This document shows, piece by piece, positions 1 through 43,781 of a stretch of DNA of 64,000 nt; within the stretch, counting starts at the first letter, position 1, and the number at the start of each line of letters is the position of its first letter. The stretch spans positions 17,670,380 through 17,734,379 of the forward strand of contig JAAOOA010000027.1 of the NCBI GenBank assembly GCA_012861695.1, in the 5' to 3' direction. A model generated the notes under the pieces. That model ran no database searches. It saw nothing but the letters and a program-made list of their open reading frames with translations, and was not told the DNA's origin. Origin of the DNA: Trematomus loennbergii (lineage: Eukaryota; Chordata; Actinopteri; Perciformes; Nototheniidae). The translations under genes and the position numbers were made by a program.

Positions 1-240
1 GAGAATGTTCTTTTTACTATATTTGCAATATCATATTTATTTGCATATATATGCTAAATTACATGTGCTAAATACACAGCATCTTCAACACAATATGACA
101 ATATTCTTTAATTTTGTGGGTGTTTTTTTCTTTTTCATTGGTCACAGTTCTGTTTAAGATTAATCAGAGCACAACTGAGAGATACAATTATTTTTAGTTC
201 AAATAGTTCTATATTCTATCGTAAAAAGGATAAAACTCAC

Positions 241-446
241 TATTCTAACATCATCTGGCAAGAATTCATCCAGGTTGTCCTTGCTGGCGTCGTCCAGAAG
301 TGCTAAAGCAGTCACTCGCACCTTCCCATTATAATCATCCTCAAGATCTCGACATTGTGCAAATGTATGAATATGTCAAGGAAAGTCTAAATTGGATTGA
401 CGATCCTCTTACCATAACTGTGTGTGTGTGTGTGGTGTGTGTGTGT

Positions 447-544
<98 letters not shown>

Positions 545-1092
545 ACATGTGCACAGACATTTAGATATAATTGATTTTCTGTCAACAAAGAGCGGTTAAT
601 TGCTATGCAAACCAGATTTGATTATTTTACAATCGGACCTGGAAGCAAGTTTCTTCCCCAAATCAGGGAAAACATTATCTCAATAGTTTGACCCTGGGAA
701 CAGATGTGTTATTGGAAATTATTTAAAGCTCATGAGCTGATGCACAGTCAGAAAGGATATATCCCCTGGACCATTTCAGTGAAGTAGCCAACCATCTCTG
801 AGATGTTGATGTCCAACCTTTTGGTGATATCCTGAAATGAATAGAAGGCTTCATTACGAAGAAGAATTATAAATAAAATAAAAATAGTACACATTTTTGG
901 ACATGTGGGAGCTTGCTAAATAATTGAATCTATATATATCCAATCTACTATAAACTAGACAACTGAACGTGTCACCTTAGACTTAAAATGTATAGACACA
1001 GTGCAGTTTTATGAATAAATGTAAGATATACAATGTATAGAATGTGGACACACACACACACACACACAACACACACACACACACACCACACA

Positions 1093-1132
<40 letters not shown>

Positions 1133-3037
1133 ACCTCCAGCTGGCCGACCATCTGAAACTCCAGCGTCATGAGGCCTTTACAGAGTTGGTTGATTTCATC
1201 ATTGCACTGGTTGATCTTGACCTTCAGTAATTCTCTGTCTGATAACTTCCGCATGTCCACTGTCCTCTAGAAATAAAAACAAGACAAACATCCTTATATT
1301 GGTTGCTAAAAGCTGCTTTACTGGTTCATCTAAATACTATACAGTACAGTTGAAAACAGTCTGGTCCTAACACCTTACCTCTTTGTGTTGCTGCTCGAAG
1401 TTTGCCAATATGGGCAATGCTTTCTGCTGATATTCAATCACAGTCTCATTCTGACCACTGAAAAAGCAGTTCACTTCTTTGTCCCTTCGTTTATGTTCAG
1501 CCAAGCCTGTTTCAAATACTTGCTTGCACAGATCCCCCATTTGTTTCTCAAATGTAAGGGTATGGTTAAGGAATTCAAGTTTTTTTTTTCCTGTGATTAC
1601 ATAACAAATTATTATTATTACATTTGGTTTAAAAGGATATGTTAGAAGCAGATCAGTGATTTCAGGCACGCGGTGCAGTTTATCTGCCTCTTGGTCGTCG
1701 TTGAACATGCACTTAAACAGGTCAGAGCCATTCAGGAACTCCACAAAGGCATCCTATCAGGAACATCATTTTTACAAAGTAAGTATAAGAAATATGAGAG
1801 CTCAGTGGAATATAATGTTGATGATAACCACATGTCAGCTTCACTTTACAGTGTGTAATTTGGCTTCAGCCTCCTTGCGTTGATCATCTTTTTCAGCTTT
1901 TTGCTTGTGCAGCTCCACGCATTTCATCTCCTCGAGGACATAGCGGTGTTTGATAGATGCTTCTTTCTTCTGTACATAGACACACAAGACATAGACACAT
2001 TGTTATACAATATCATCACAACAAAATGTAAATAGCCATGTCGAATTTTCACACAAACTAAGGCATACTAATGTTTTATTAAAAACACGGCACTTATACT
2101 TACTGTATTTTCATCAAGTAAAGTGTAATCTAGGAACTTCAAGTCTGGAAAGAAGGCTGCGATGAACAATGTGTAATCGTCTTCCTTACTGCAAGGGTTT
2201 CCAAATAGGTTGATGTTGAACAGGTTCTTGAACTTCCTGAGATAGAGCACCTTTGAAATGCATTCAAATTGTATGAGATTATGTTATTTTATATTATGAA
2301 ACTAATCAAATACAAAAGTACAAGTCTTATATTAATCTTGCAATATAAATGTAGCATTTTACACATATGTGACAGATTTATACAAGAAAATGTTGTCGTA
2401 CGATGTCCAACTCTCCAAGGAGGTTGTTCGCAATGGAGAAATGAGTGAGTCTCTCAAGTGTTTCCATGTTTTCGAGAACAGAGATTTTGTTGTCGGACAA
2501 ATTCAGCAGTTCAAGCTTCTGCAAGGACTCCAGACCTTCAATTAGTTCTATGCCGTTGAATGACAGATCTAAAAGACATATTCGGAGTAAATGTCATTAT
2601 TACTCAAAGTTACTGGGCTCATATTTTAAGACCACATCTTTGATAAAGCCTGCACAATCATTTAAAGAAAGCATAGCAAAACATAAAAAACAAAACTTAA
2701 TTTACCAAGCCATGTCAGATTAATCAGATGATCCAGACCCTCAATGTTTTCAATGAGGTTGTTATTCAGATTGAGTCTGGCCAAGGATGTGAATTCCCAT
2801 AAGTGGTCAATCCTCAGGATGTCTGTGAACAAACAACCTTCAAATACCTGAAATCCAAAACACAGTCATAAACCACATTTTATTTTACTTACTTCTGAAT
2901 TCCAGACATAGTTTAAGGATTTCATCGAGCTGGGTTCCCTCTTCATTGGCAATGCCCTGACCTTTATCTTTAGGTTCTTGCTCCAATATTGCTCGCTGCA
3001 GCAAATCCTCATTCATCAAAATACCACGACTCATCAT
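241..3037 (-). CDS. drc3: Dynein regulatory complex subunit 3 (DRC3/LRRC48), 5' ten coding exons; 3' end off the window
   Basis: Subunit of the axonemal nexin-dynein regulatory complex, which controls motility of cilia and flagella. Coding exons on the minus strand: 3037-2893, 2822-2706, 2568-2402, 2250-2104, 1969-1850, 1753-1641, 1553-1379, 1266-1135, 831-761, 364-241. All phases join without correction, giving about 436 residues against roughly 520 in human DRC3 as I recall it. The N-terminal part is a leucine-rich repeat block (for example RLNLNNNLIENIEGLDHL, then LELLNLSDNKIS) with a cap (KNLFNINLFGNPCSKEDDYT). A long coiled coil follows (LCKGLMTLEFQMVGQLE, then NISEMVGYF, then AQCRDLED), ending in LDDASKDNLDEFLPDDVRI at the donor after 241. 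Two ATGs in tandem (3037 and 3034) could both start translation. Bases 1-240 are intron. Two introns appear to be AT-AC type. The gene is head to head with tom1l2. Confidence 0.93.
365..760 (-). other. drc3: Candidate U12-type AT-AC intron of drc3 (between coding exons 9 and 10)
   Basis: Read on the minus strand, the exon ends CAGGGGAT and the intron opens with ATATCCTTTC at 760, the minor-spliceosome 5' consensus. The branch motif TTCCTTGAC lies at 383-375, and the intron ends in AC at 366-365, 11 bases after the branch A. Joining gives MVQGIFAQCRDLED, which lines up with human DRC3 without a gap. No GT donor occurs near this exon end. The intron also holds the TG tract at 420-541. Confidence 0.82.
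420..541. repeat. (TG)n microsatellite in a drc3 intron
   Basis: About 120 bp of TG repeats with several GG dropouts that break the dinucleotide phase. The encoded Cys-Val open frames are artefacts of the repeat. Confidence 0.95.
1049..1129. repeat. (CA)n microsatellite beside a drc3 splice donor
   Basis: Imperfect CA tract with CC and AA dropouts. It begins a few bases inside the intron after the drc3 exon ending at 1135, whose donor is the weak GTCAGA. Confidence 0.95.
1554..1640 (-). other. drc3: Candidate short U12-type AT-AC intron of drc3 (87 bp)
   Basis: On the minus strand, the exon ends CTTCTAAC at 1641 and the intron starts ATATCCTTTT. The branch motif TTCCTTAAC is at 1573-1565 and the intron ends CCCTTAC at 1554, 12 bases past the branch A. 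Removal gives ITDLLLTFEKQMGDLCKQVF, which matches the length of the human segment. Reading straight through leaves an extra 29 residues in an open frame, so a naive ORF caller would miss this intron. A GT-AG alternative (1621 to 1547) is also in frame but leaves five surplus residues. Confidence 0.8.
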
Positions 3038-3249
3038 CCTTGTAGGGTACGCTTTACTTCACTCCCACTGCTCAAAGGAGAAAGTAGATTGTATTTTGTA
3101 GATTTAAATGAGTTTACCAGACAAACATCATAGCCAACATTTGCCAAAAAACAACAACTTGTAAGCAAAACTGCAAAAGTATTTTAAATACAACAAACAA
3201 TGCAATATTACCTAATTTAGCTAGATAAACTCTAACTTCTTGCCGCGTT

Positions 3250-3274
3250 TGTTTACACACTGTTACATAGCAAC
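3250..3274. promoter_or_regulatory. Forkhead site plus RFX X-box upstream of drc3
   Basis: TGTTTAC at 3250-3256 fits the forkhead (FOXJ1-type) motif. The imperfect palindrome GTTACATAGCAAC at 3262-3274 (minus strand GTTGCTATGTAAC) fits an RFX X-box. They sit six bases apart, about 215-225 bp upstream of the drc3 ATG. RFX and FOXJ1 are the established regulators of motile-cilium genes, which matches the role of DRC3. This is a motif match only. Confidence 0.6.
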
Positions 3275-3721
3275 CGGCTGAACCTAAGCTGCGTTCAAGT
3301 ATGTTCCAAAAATGCTGTAAAAATAAACGCTCGACTCCGAACATTCTTGCTTTTCTTGTGAATGAATATAATAACCACACACATTAAAAATAATGGTGCC
3401 CACGATGAAACTAAGACTTGGTGTAACGTAGTTTTCAGTTTTTTATCGTTATTTTTTCAACTACAATGAAGTAAAATACCCAGTGAATCAACCTGATGTA
3501 CATTTATATACAATATATTCAGAGGATGAATACTCGAGTCAATTGTTTATATCGTTGTTTGTGTATTTCTCAACATTGTATAGACTAATACGGCGCTTTT
3601 AAGTAAAATACATGTTTATATGGTGGTTAACATTTATACAACTGTTTGTTGAACATAGCTTTCGTTGCTAAATATAACTGACGTTGATTCCAGCCATACG
3701 CCTTGACTTTCAGTTTTTTTA

Positions 3722-3748
3722 CCAATAGCATTCCTCTGTGGGCGGGAC
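3722..3748 (+). promoter_or_regulatory. CCAAT box and GC box upstream of tom1l2
   Basis: CCAAT at 3722-3726 and GGGCGGGAC at 3740-3748 lie 60-90 bp before the tom1l2 ATG, with a second GC-rich stretch after them. No TATA box is evident. The arrangement suits a housekeeping promoter facing away from drc3. Confidence 0.5.
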
Positions 3749-3808
3749 TTAGTACCGCCTCGGGGCCTCAGCCTCTTGTCAATCCCAAACGGATTGTTTG
3801 TTGTCAAA

Positions 3809-22261
<18,453 letters not shown>

Positions 22262-25200
22262 ACTGTTCTCAGAGACCCTGGATCTCTCTCCGGTGGCATC
22301 TAAAGGTCTTCGTCCGAAATGATCCCTCCGAAACAGTCCCTCCTGTCCCATTTCATCGCTAACTGGCAGTGGTGTAGCAAGCTATCTCCAGCTCCTTGTC
22401 ATTCTCTTGCCACGGTGTTGCTCTAACATGCAGAAATGTTTACTGTGCACAACTGTTATGCGCTTTACTATATATGGATGTATTAATCTGTTACTGTGGG
22501 ATGTATTACTCGCGGCCCTGCATCTCATTTGTAACACTCCACCAAAGGAAGACAACCTAACTGGTCAGATGTGGTTTTTAAATGTGGTATATTACTGCGA
22601 AATGAATGGAAAGGTTCACAGTAGGTCCATGAATTGAGTCAGTATGGAAGCATACAATTGGGATTCACTACATTCAGCTAATTGCTAATGTATGCATTTA
22701 TTGTTTTAAAGATGTGTTCTATGACGTACTACTAGCGCTGTGGTTATGGTTGATCCAGGCATTTTCTTTTCTCTGCAAATACTCCAGTTAGAGCTTTCGT
22801 AACGCTTTTAATACTGGATGTGTGGACAGCAACATGTGGTAATATTAACTGAAGCAGTATGGACAAAAAATGTATGTAAGCAGGCTGATCTTAACAAGGG
22901 ATATAATAGCTAAACTATATATATATAGCTACTCTTGATGTGTATGCCAGCATTCCTCTAACCAAAGGGAATACAAAACTAAAAATCTAAAAAGCACCAG
23001 TTAGGATTCTCTTATTTATGTAATTTAAATGGCTATGGGGATGGAACGTGCCCATTAAGTATTTCCTATCAAGCTACGATAAATTAGTTGGCTGCTTTTG
23101 AACGATTACAACATTCTTTAGCCATTCCAAAAATAGTAAGGCTTTAATGAACAACTAGCTCTGAAATGAACCTGTAGAACAGTAATCATGTTCATGTGTT
23201 ATAGAGGTCAAGGGATCACGAACAGTTATTTCCCCTACTATATTAATGTCTGCACTTTGAAGCAAAAACTGTATTTTGTCCTTTTGTGTTTACGAGATGG
23301 TTACTATTTTTCTATGCGATGGTAAAAGGTCTTAAGATTGACTTCGTCTTGCACATAACTTTTGTATCTGTAATCGTAGCGCTGTTCACACAGAAGTGGA
23401 TTGATAGAGGGTTCAATGAATGATTATAAAAACGTATAAGAATAGTAATAATGAGCTATAGCTGGACAGAATATGGCATCTAAATTAGCAGCATAGCTTA
23501 GTGGTGGCGCCATAATCAACTCGCGTACAAAATGTATAGCTTACAATATTGCACTATTGTAAAGTGTGTATCCGTATAGAAAGAGCTTAATTTACCCTAA
23601 ACTATGTAATCTATATACCTCATAATATAGCAATTTTAGTTATAACACATGTATTGGCTTATGGATCGTATCCAGAAGGCAGAGAGGTTTATGTGTCATT
23701 TCATCCCTGATTGTATTTTTTGTAGTTCATGTAAAACATGTTTAGGTCCTTTATCATGTATTTATTTGTGGTTGAGGCTGAAGAAGGCAGCAAACAAACA
23801 CAATACTTTCTTTGATTTGTGCAAAGGCAAACTTATTCTTGGTTTAATTTCATTCAGCATTATTCATCGGCTCCTGTTGTATCTGCTGCCAAGCATGTCT
23901 GATTTCAGCAAAGTATCTCTGACAGGAGTTTGTCTGTGTTGAACTTAAGATCACACTTTGATGCAAAAAGCAATCCTGTTGTCATTCCAATTTTTGCTGA
24001 GGTTCTGGTTTGTTTTACTGATGCACTGCACTTGAAAACTTGAACGATTTTATTCCTTTTGTCCATTAAAGACCAAAGCTATCTTAAAAGGGCATCCCAC
24101 ATTTTTAGAAGCTTAATTCCTACATCAACATTACTTAGTATAAAGGGAAACATTCCTGATTTCTTATACGTTAACATAATTGCAATGGTGACATTGTAAA
24201 ATTCTGTGTCTGCATAACCATTATGTTAAATATTGACATGTATTTTAGTTGAGTAAGATTAATGATTGATGAGCTTTAACTTTTTGTTTAATGCATGTGG
24301 TTATACAGGTTTAATATGGTTGCCAGGTAACTGAGATAATAGCGTTAAATTTACAATCAACCATTGTGTCCACTTCAACCTTCTACAATTACAATTACAG
24401 GCTGAACAAAGTAGTATTAAAAATGTAACATGAGATCCTTTACAAGGGAACTTGAGTATTTTTCAGTTTGTGTGTTTAGTATCTCTTGATCTGTAACGGA
24501 TTGTTTTGTGTAACTTGCTTTTATGAAGCTTGAGTCCTGATTGCAACATGTATTCCTCTGATTTTTGGCTATCTCAAAATGGTTACTGAATGTCTTTTAA
24601 TACTGATGAAGCCGATCAATCAGCTGATGTTTGTGGACATGGAAGAGAGGCTAGTTTTGTTTCCATGCCAGTGTGGCTGTGCTGTCTGCTGCCATTACTA
24701 ACGGTCAGATTTGGTTTGACCTAATGCACGTATGTAACTGCCCAATAAAACACTAGCAATGTGTGACCGCTACCTCACAACTGTTTGTGGTTATTTTACA
24801 GTAAAAGGTTGCATTTCAAGCATCTTCTCCTTTTCCTACTTCTTCACATGCTGATGCAACCCAACTGTAATCTTGCACTGTACTGACCATTCATTGTCAC
24901 ATGAGCCTCCCACCATCCCCCCCCCCACTCCCACATGTTGGTTCATGTACATAAGATCCACTCTGTTCAAATAGAATAGCAATAACTTACTTTTGCCTAC
25001 CCTGTTTACATTAATGGTTTATTACAATTCTCATTAGATTTACTGAAAATGACAGAAAGACAAAACTAAAAATGAATTGTAATTTTACACAAAAGTCCCC
25101 CTATATCATATTTTCTAGTGTTTTGCCTTCATTTTTATATTTGTTAGTCACCTAACTTTCTAATTAAAAAAATATATATATTCAGTGTATTACACACACC

Positions 25201-25777
25201 TTTCAAAACAATCTCAAATGAACTCCTACTGTTATTACGTCTGTTTCTCATTTGTTCAAATGTTTGTTTTGGTAAACATGTAAATTCCTTTCATTTCGCA
25301 TTGACTGAAGTGTCTCGATCCAGTCTGGAAGCAACTTCATATTGAATTGTTACGTTCATTTGCAAGCACACAAAATCTCTAAATGTTGGAGCATGTGAGT
25401 TATTTAATAATATCTTGGTGGTTGATATTAATCATCTCTTTAAAACTCTTACATCTCTGTACTATAGCATACAAATTGGATTAGTAATGGCTTTGTATAT
25501 ATTTCACCAAACATATACACTATGAATGGACTTCTAGCAAAGTGGCAGATTTCCCAAATCAAGTGAATAAGACATGCTCCTTTACACAAACACACCCCAT
25601 CAACAACAATACCAGGCTTGCTGACAGGCTTTTAACATCCCGTCACTGACAACAACTTTGCAGTGCTACTCTAGGTCACTGACCTATTTCCCCACTATGC
25701 TTTTGTGGTGTCCCCCTTTTGTTTTCAGTGTTTTCACATCATAGCTTTAATTTAGCTGATGGTGATCTATAAATAAA
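22262..25777 (+). other. tom1l2: tom1l2 3' untranslated region (extent inferred)
   Basis: AT-rich DNA without a recognisable exon follows the TAG. Possible poly(A) signals are AATAAA at 24744-24749 and 25772-25777, plus an ATTAAA near 24066. A 2-3.5 kb 3'UTR is reasonable for this family, but I cannot tell which signal is used. Confidence 0.5.
24744..24749 (+). terminator. Candidate tom1l2 poly(A) signal
   Basis: AATAAA in a GTAACTGCCCAATAAAACAC context, followed within about 50 bp by a GT-rich stretch (TGTTTGTGGTTATTTT). Confidence 0.45.
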
Positions 25778-26049
25778 GTGTGCCTTTATTTACATCTTTA
25801 ATAATATGTGCTTGTTGTTTACTTGAAGAAGTGTTAATTTGCAAAGACAAATTCGAAGTTTATCTGTACACACAATTGTAATTCACATGTGTAAAATCCA
25901 CAATTATTGGATTTGGTATTTCATATATATTTCTTAAACTAAAAATGACTTCATTTTTTAATATCTCAGGTCACCTGTATCCTTCAGGTTATTCCCCCTG
26001 CTGCTAAAATAGAAACACATGATGTAATCACTCAGATATGTGATGTCAG

Positions 26050-26082
26050 ATCACCCCACTCGGCTCCTGACCTTCTCATTGG
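26050..26082 (+). promoter_or_regulatory. SRE with NF-Y (CCAAT) site upstream of srebf1
   Basis: ATCACCCCAC at 26050-26059 is the classical sterol regulatory element sequence. A reverse CCAAT (ATTGG) follows at 26078-26082, 18 bp downstream, about the spacing usual for SREBP/NF-Y pairs. Further ATTGG boxes are at 26166-26170 and 26702-26706. The module is about 0.9 kb before the srebf1 ATG and suggests autoregulation of the upstream (1a-like) promoter. Confidence 0.55.
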
Positions 26083-26993
26083 TCGGTTTCACTGGCTCCA
26101 CAGGAAGAGCCGCTGGTGCGAGTCAAACAAACTTGCTTTCAGTAGCTCACGCCCGCTTGGCTCTCATTGGCTGTTAGGGTCAAGCCCACAATAAACCAAA
26201 CACATCCATGCTGTTTCCCTGAAAATACACAGTGTGCCTGATTTTATATAAAACACATGACATGTAAACAGAGTAGATAACAATGTTATAATACTTTTAC
26301 AATAGATATGTTTAGGTATTCTGGAGCCATTATACCAGTATGTTGTACTATAACATGCTTATTGATAGGTTAATTTACCCAGGCAAGTACTGTTTACACT
26401 TTGGACAAAATTGTCCTTTACAATAGTGTCTCCATTATCCAATACGTTATACTTCTATTCCATTGCATCTCAGAGGGAAACAGTGTTAGTTTTACTTCAG
26501 TAACATTTTGAATCTTGACTTTGACATGTATATCATTTTTTTTGGATTGTGGCATTTCTATTTTACTAGAGTAATATGTCTTGAATCAATTAGTATTTCT
26601 TCCCTCGCTGCATGAGCTCCACATGCTGCTGTCACCTTCAGTAAAATAATCAAAACAACCCTGAGAAACAGGAGACGTGGGAACCTGGTACTCAGGCAGT
26701 GATTGGCTGTCGCGCCTGTCAATCACGATCGGCTAGGTGGGTTCTCCCGGCTGCCTCTGTAAGCACGTTAGTACTGAATGAGCTCCAGTGTTTGGCTTTG
26801 GTTTGACAAGTTTCCCTGCATGATCATGGGGGTAGGAGTGAGCAGTTAGTTGACACACAATAAAAAAGTTGCAGCTCACGTTGTTTCAGGTAGACTCTGG
26901 ATCAGACGTTTTGGCAAATGTAGGGAAGTGTTTCTCCTCTGAGCGATTCTACAGCCAGTCAAGTCTACATTGGAGCCACACACAAGAGTAAAG

Positions 26994-40153
<13,160 letters not shown>

Positions 40154-42209
40154 AGAGCAGAAAGGTTGGGGAGGGGCTGAGAGACATGTATGGACACTGT
40201 ATATAGAAACATCTCTGAGATACAAAAACACACAGACAAAAAAAAAATCAGCAGAGACACAGCCACACATTCTCTGGCATCTCTGGCGTGCAGCTATTGA
40301 ACAGATTGACTAAACTATCCAGATTCATATCAAACTGACAGATTTTTCTCATGGACTGTCCCTGCCAACACCTAATCCCCACATCAGGACGCACTGTGTG
40401 TGTAGAGGTAACACTCTTGTTGCTATGGATCATTACCAGAATAAAAGAATAAATGTTCGGTTGCAGTGCCACAGTTTGACCACAATGAGGAGCCGTCACG
40501 TCCTCTAAGTAGACAGTTCAGTGTGAGTGAGTGAGTGTGTGTGTGTATGTGTGTGTGTGTGTGTGAGAGTGAAGCATGAAAGAGATATTTGCCCTGCACT
40601 TATTCAGTCCCACCCGATCTTTTCGACATAAATGCACCTTAAGCAGGACTGCTCAGTGGGTTGGAGTGGCGGGCTGCTCTGATTGGCCGCAGAGTGAGGC
40701 GTCGCTTGTTCGTTGAGGAAAAGGACTTGATTGGTCCGCCCATGGGCTCATTCAGTGGGAAGCCACTCCGCCGGTTCACAAAGTGTTAAAGTTTATTTGA
40801 ATCAAGTTTGACTTGAAGCCAGGAGAGGTGACCCACTGGACGCTCCATGTGTCAATCTGCACTAGCCCTGCGAGATAAATAGAAATGTGGCTTTATGGAG
40901 TTATTTTCATATAGATCATTATTTGTTTTGCCGTGTACATATTTCAAAATGTATTTATAATCTGTAAGAAGTATTTTGCAAAGCAGATTGATAATGCTTA
41001 TTTTCTTCCTCTAAACTGAGTTTATTTGGTAGCTTTTCTCCAGGCCCATATAATGGAGTTACTGTAATGTGTTGCCATGGCAATGGGTGTCAAAATCAAG
41101 TGCAAGTTATTTGCGTCACATAGTCTGACTCAATTGACCTTTTGCACTGTTGCACACGTATGCAGCTACGATTTTTCTTTTCTTCATATTGGCAGCGCCC
41201 AACTCTGGCATCACAAAGATTAAACACTATAAAGTGAACCTATTGCACTTTTGCAACAAGTTACACAATGAAGAACATTTCAAATGATTCGTTTTTTATC
41301 CAAAGAGGGCCTGTAGTGAAACTGGTTTTCCTTTTTAGCTCCAACGCGAAGAGCCACACTTGCTCTTTCAGTCATTATAGTTAAATGTTCCTAGAGAACC
41401 ACACATTGTTGTTGATTTTTAAAGGACTGTAAGAAAAAGAAGAAAATCGTTGGCATGTGTTTTTGTTTCAGAACGAGCATGTTTTTTAAAGTGTCACTAA
41501 TGTGAAGGACTGAAAGATGATGGATTGAGATGAATGAGACATAGCAATGTCTAAAGGTGTTATTCATGTGTTCTTTAACTTTGATATATTTCCATCTCTT
41601 CCTTGTTCTTCGGTTTCATCTCTTTATAATGTAAATATTAAAGCATTTTGTAAGGAAGGATTGACAGTTTCCTGTGGTGCTTTCCATTTGAATGGGGGTA
41701 ATTGTAATACACATAATGAAATGTCTCCCTTTTCCAAACTCGAAATTATGCACTTCTTGTGGTTGAATGAAAAAGGCAAGAACAAGTTTTGACCAAAGAA
41801 AATCTGTGATTATTCTGAACTGAATCTCCTTTGGCGTTTTGTAAGCAAATGTCAAAGGTTAATTGATATCGGTAATAGTTATCTGTTTGCTTTATTAAAA
41901 GCAGGTTGTTAGATAAGGCTTTCATTTCTCAAATGTGATTGCTTGATATGTTTATAACCAGATTGGAAGTGTTGACATCATTTTGATAATGAACACTGTT
42001 ATGACTCATTGTGGTCCCTTTGCCCGGTGATGCCATGCTGATCCAAATGGTGTTGATAGTGCGTATTCAGGAAAGACAAAAAAAGAACAGGCATTGGTCA
42101 TAGCAGCATGAAAGGTGCTGGTATATTTAACATTGGCGTTACAAAAAACATTTCAAACAAAGTGATGCTGTGTCATCGATTTCAAACAAATAGACATGGA
42201 AATCAATAA
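40154..42209 (+). other. srebf1: srebf1 3' untranslated region (extent inferred)
   Basis: Follows the TAG at 40151-40153. AATAAA signals lie near 40439 and 40448 (early) and near 42204 (AATCAATAAAACG), with ATTAAA near 41638. A GT repeat is at 40530-40565. No other exon is recognisable. Confidence 0.5.
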
Positions 42210-42261
42210 AACGACATGCTCCAACTTATGACAAGTGACATTCCCAAAAAAGGTAATTTTT

Positions 42262-43781
42262 TTTTCATCAATGGATTCTTTTAATAACATTTTATAAGCA
42301 ATAACATATTCCATTTTATAGAAAATAAACATCTCTAGGAAATACTATACACAATTATAATAGTACATCACATCTTACATTTAAACAGCTTCAAATACTT
42401 ATATACACCATTAAATAATGAGCTTCATAAAAGAGAACGTTTGGTGTGGCTTTCTTTATGCTCTAATACTTAAATATGTCTCCTTTTGATATGACCAGTA
42501 CTTAAACTCACACCCTGTCCAGGGCGTTGTTACATAGCATGGAAGAATGAAAGAGGCTACATCTGAGATACACGAACAGACAGGAGTGTTATGAAATCTG
42601 GAGTGAATGTGTGTCTTTCTGCGATGTTGTGGGTGAAATAATCATACATGATGGCAATGTTGAACAGTAATACTTCTGAACTGTACATAGATATGAGGTG
42701 AGATGACCTGACTCCCGGTTGGACCCTCGGAGCCCCGATTTGCAACCTGTCGAGTGATGATGGCGTCGCCTACTGTACATATTGAATGTGCACACAGTTG
42801 AAATGGGGTAACACTCTTGAACAGAGTTTAGTTTTTTCATTTTTTTCTGTTAATTTCGGAATTACAACAAAGCCTGACATATACCAAGAGTGACGCAATG
42901 ATGTTGTATAGTCATAATGCACATCAAAATACATCTCCGAAGATAAGAGCATTATAGTAAAATACTGCGTCCATTTTTTTTCGGAACTCTTCAATATCAG
43001 AATATTTAGAACCTGTAAAGCACGTCATCATGTACAGTTCCTTTTTTGTTTCGTTTTGTCTCTTGTTTTAAACACACACATTGAGATAGTACATCCAGTG
43101 GTTGGCTGCTGCTGCTGCTGCTTTTTTGATGCAATGACATCTTGGAGACGAACTTCTTCACTCACACACATAATGCCCAAACACACGGATGGTGTGGCTG
43201 TAGAATGACAACGTGATTATCCCACTCGCACGCGCACAGACACACACACACACACACACACACGCATACACACTTCTTGGCTCACAGACAAGGTGGCCAG
43301 AGGGATGCTCCTGTCCAATCACTGTCCGCCAGGTGTCTGAATATGATAGCAACCCATCCGAAGGCAGAACACACACACGTTCCTCGCTCTGCATTTTAAG
43401 CAGCCCCCCCTGTGCACTGGGCTCTAGACACACAGTCTCCAAAGCGCAGTCTTTCCTCCTGTTAAACAGTGCCGCTGCCTTCTGCCTCCCAGTAAGGGGC
43501 TCAGTTGAGAAAACACGTTTCCGGGCCGGGGTTCAGGGAGCAGCTATTCTCTGCGGAGCCATTCTCCCGGGGTTTGTATTGCTCCTACCTCCACCTCAGA
43601 GCAGCCTTTTTACCCTCCCCCATCTCCACTGGCTTGATGTGCCTGCCCGCCATCAGTCATCCTTGTGTTTTTTTAGGTATAGGTGGCTGTTAGGACAACA
43701 TCTCTGTTTGCCTTGCTGGATAAGTGACGCCTTCCTGGCTGAGAGGTGGTGTTGGTGTTGGAGGTGATGAACTGGAATATC
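42262..43781 (-). other. rai1: rai1 3' untranslated region (extent inferred)
   Basis: Sequence downstream of the TAA at 43784-43782 on the minus strand. ATTAAA at 42285-42280 is the best poly(A) signal I see; AATAAA near 41897 on the same strand would make the rai1 and srebf1 transcripts overlap. A (CTG)5 and short CA repeats lie inside. Confidence 0.4.

Noticed and set aside
1547..1621. GT-AG intron alternative in drc3
   Set aside because: It keeps frame but leaves five residues absent from the family, while the AT-AC pair with a perfect U12 branch motif gives an exact-length match.
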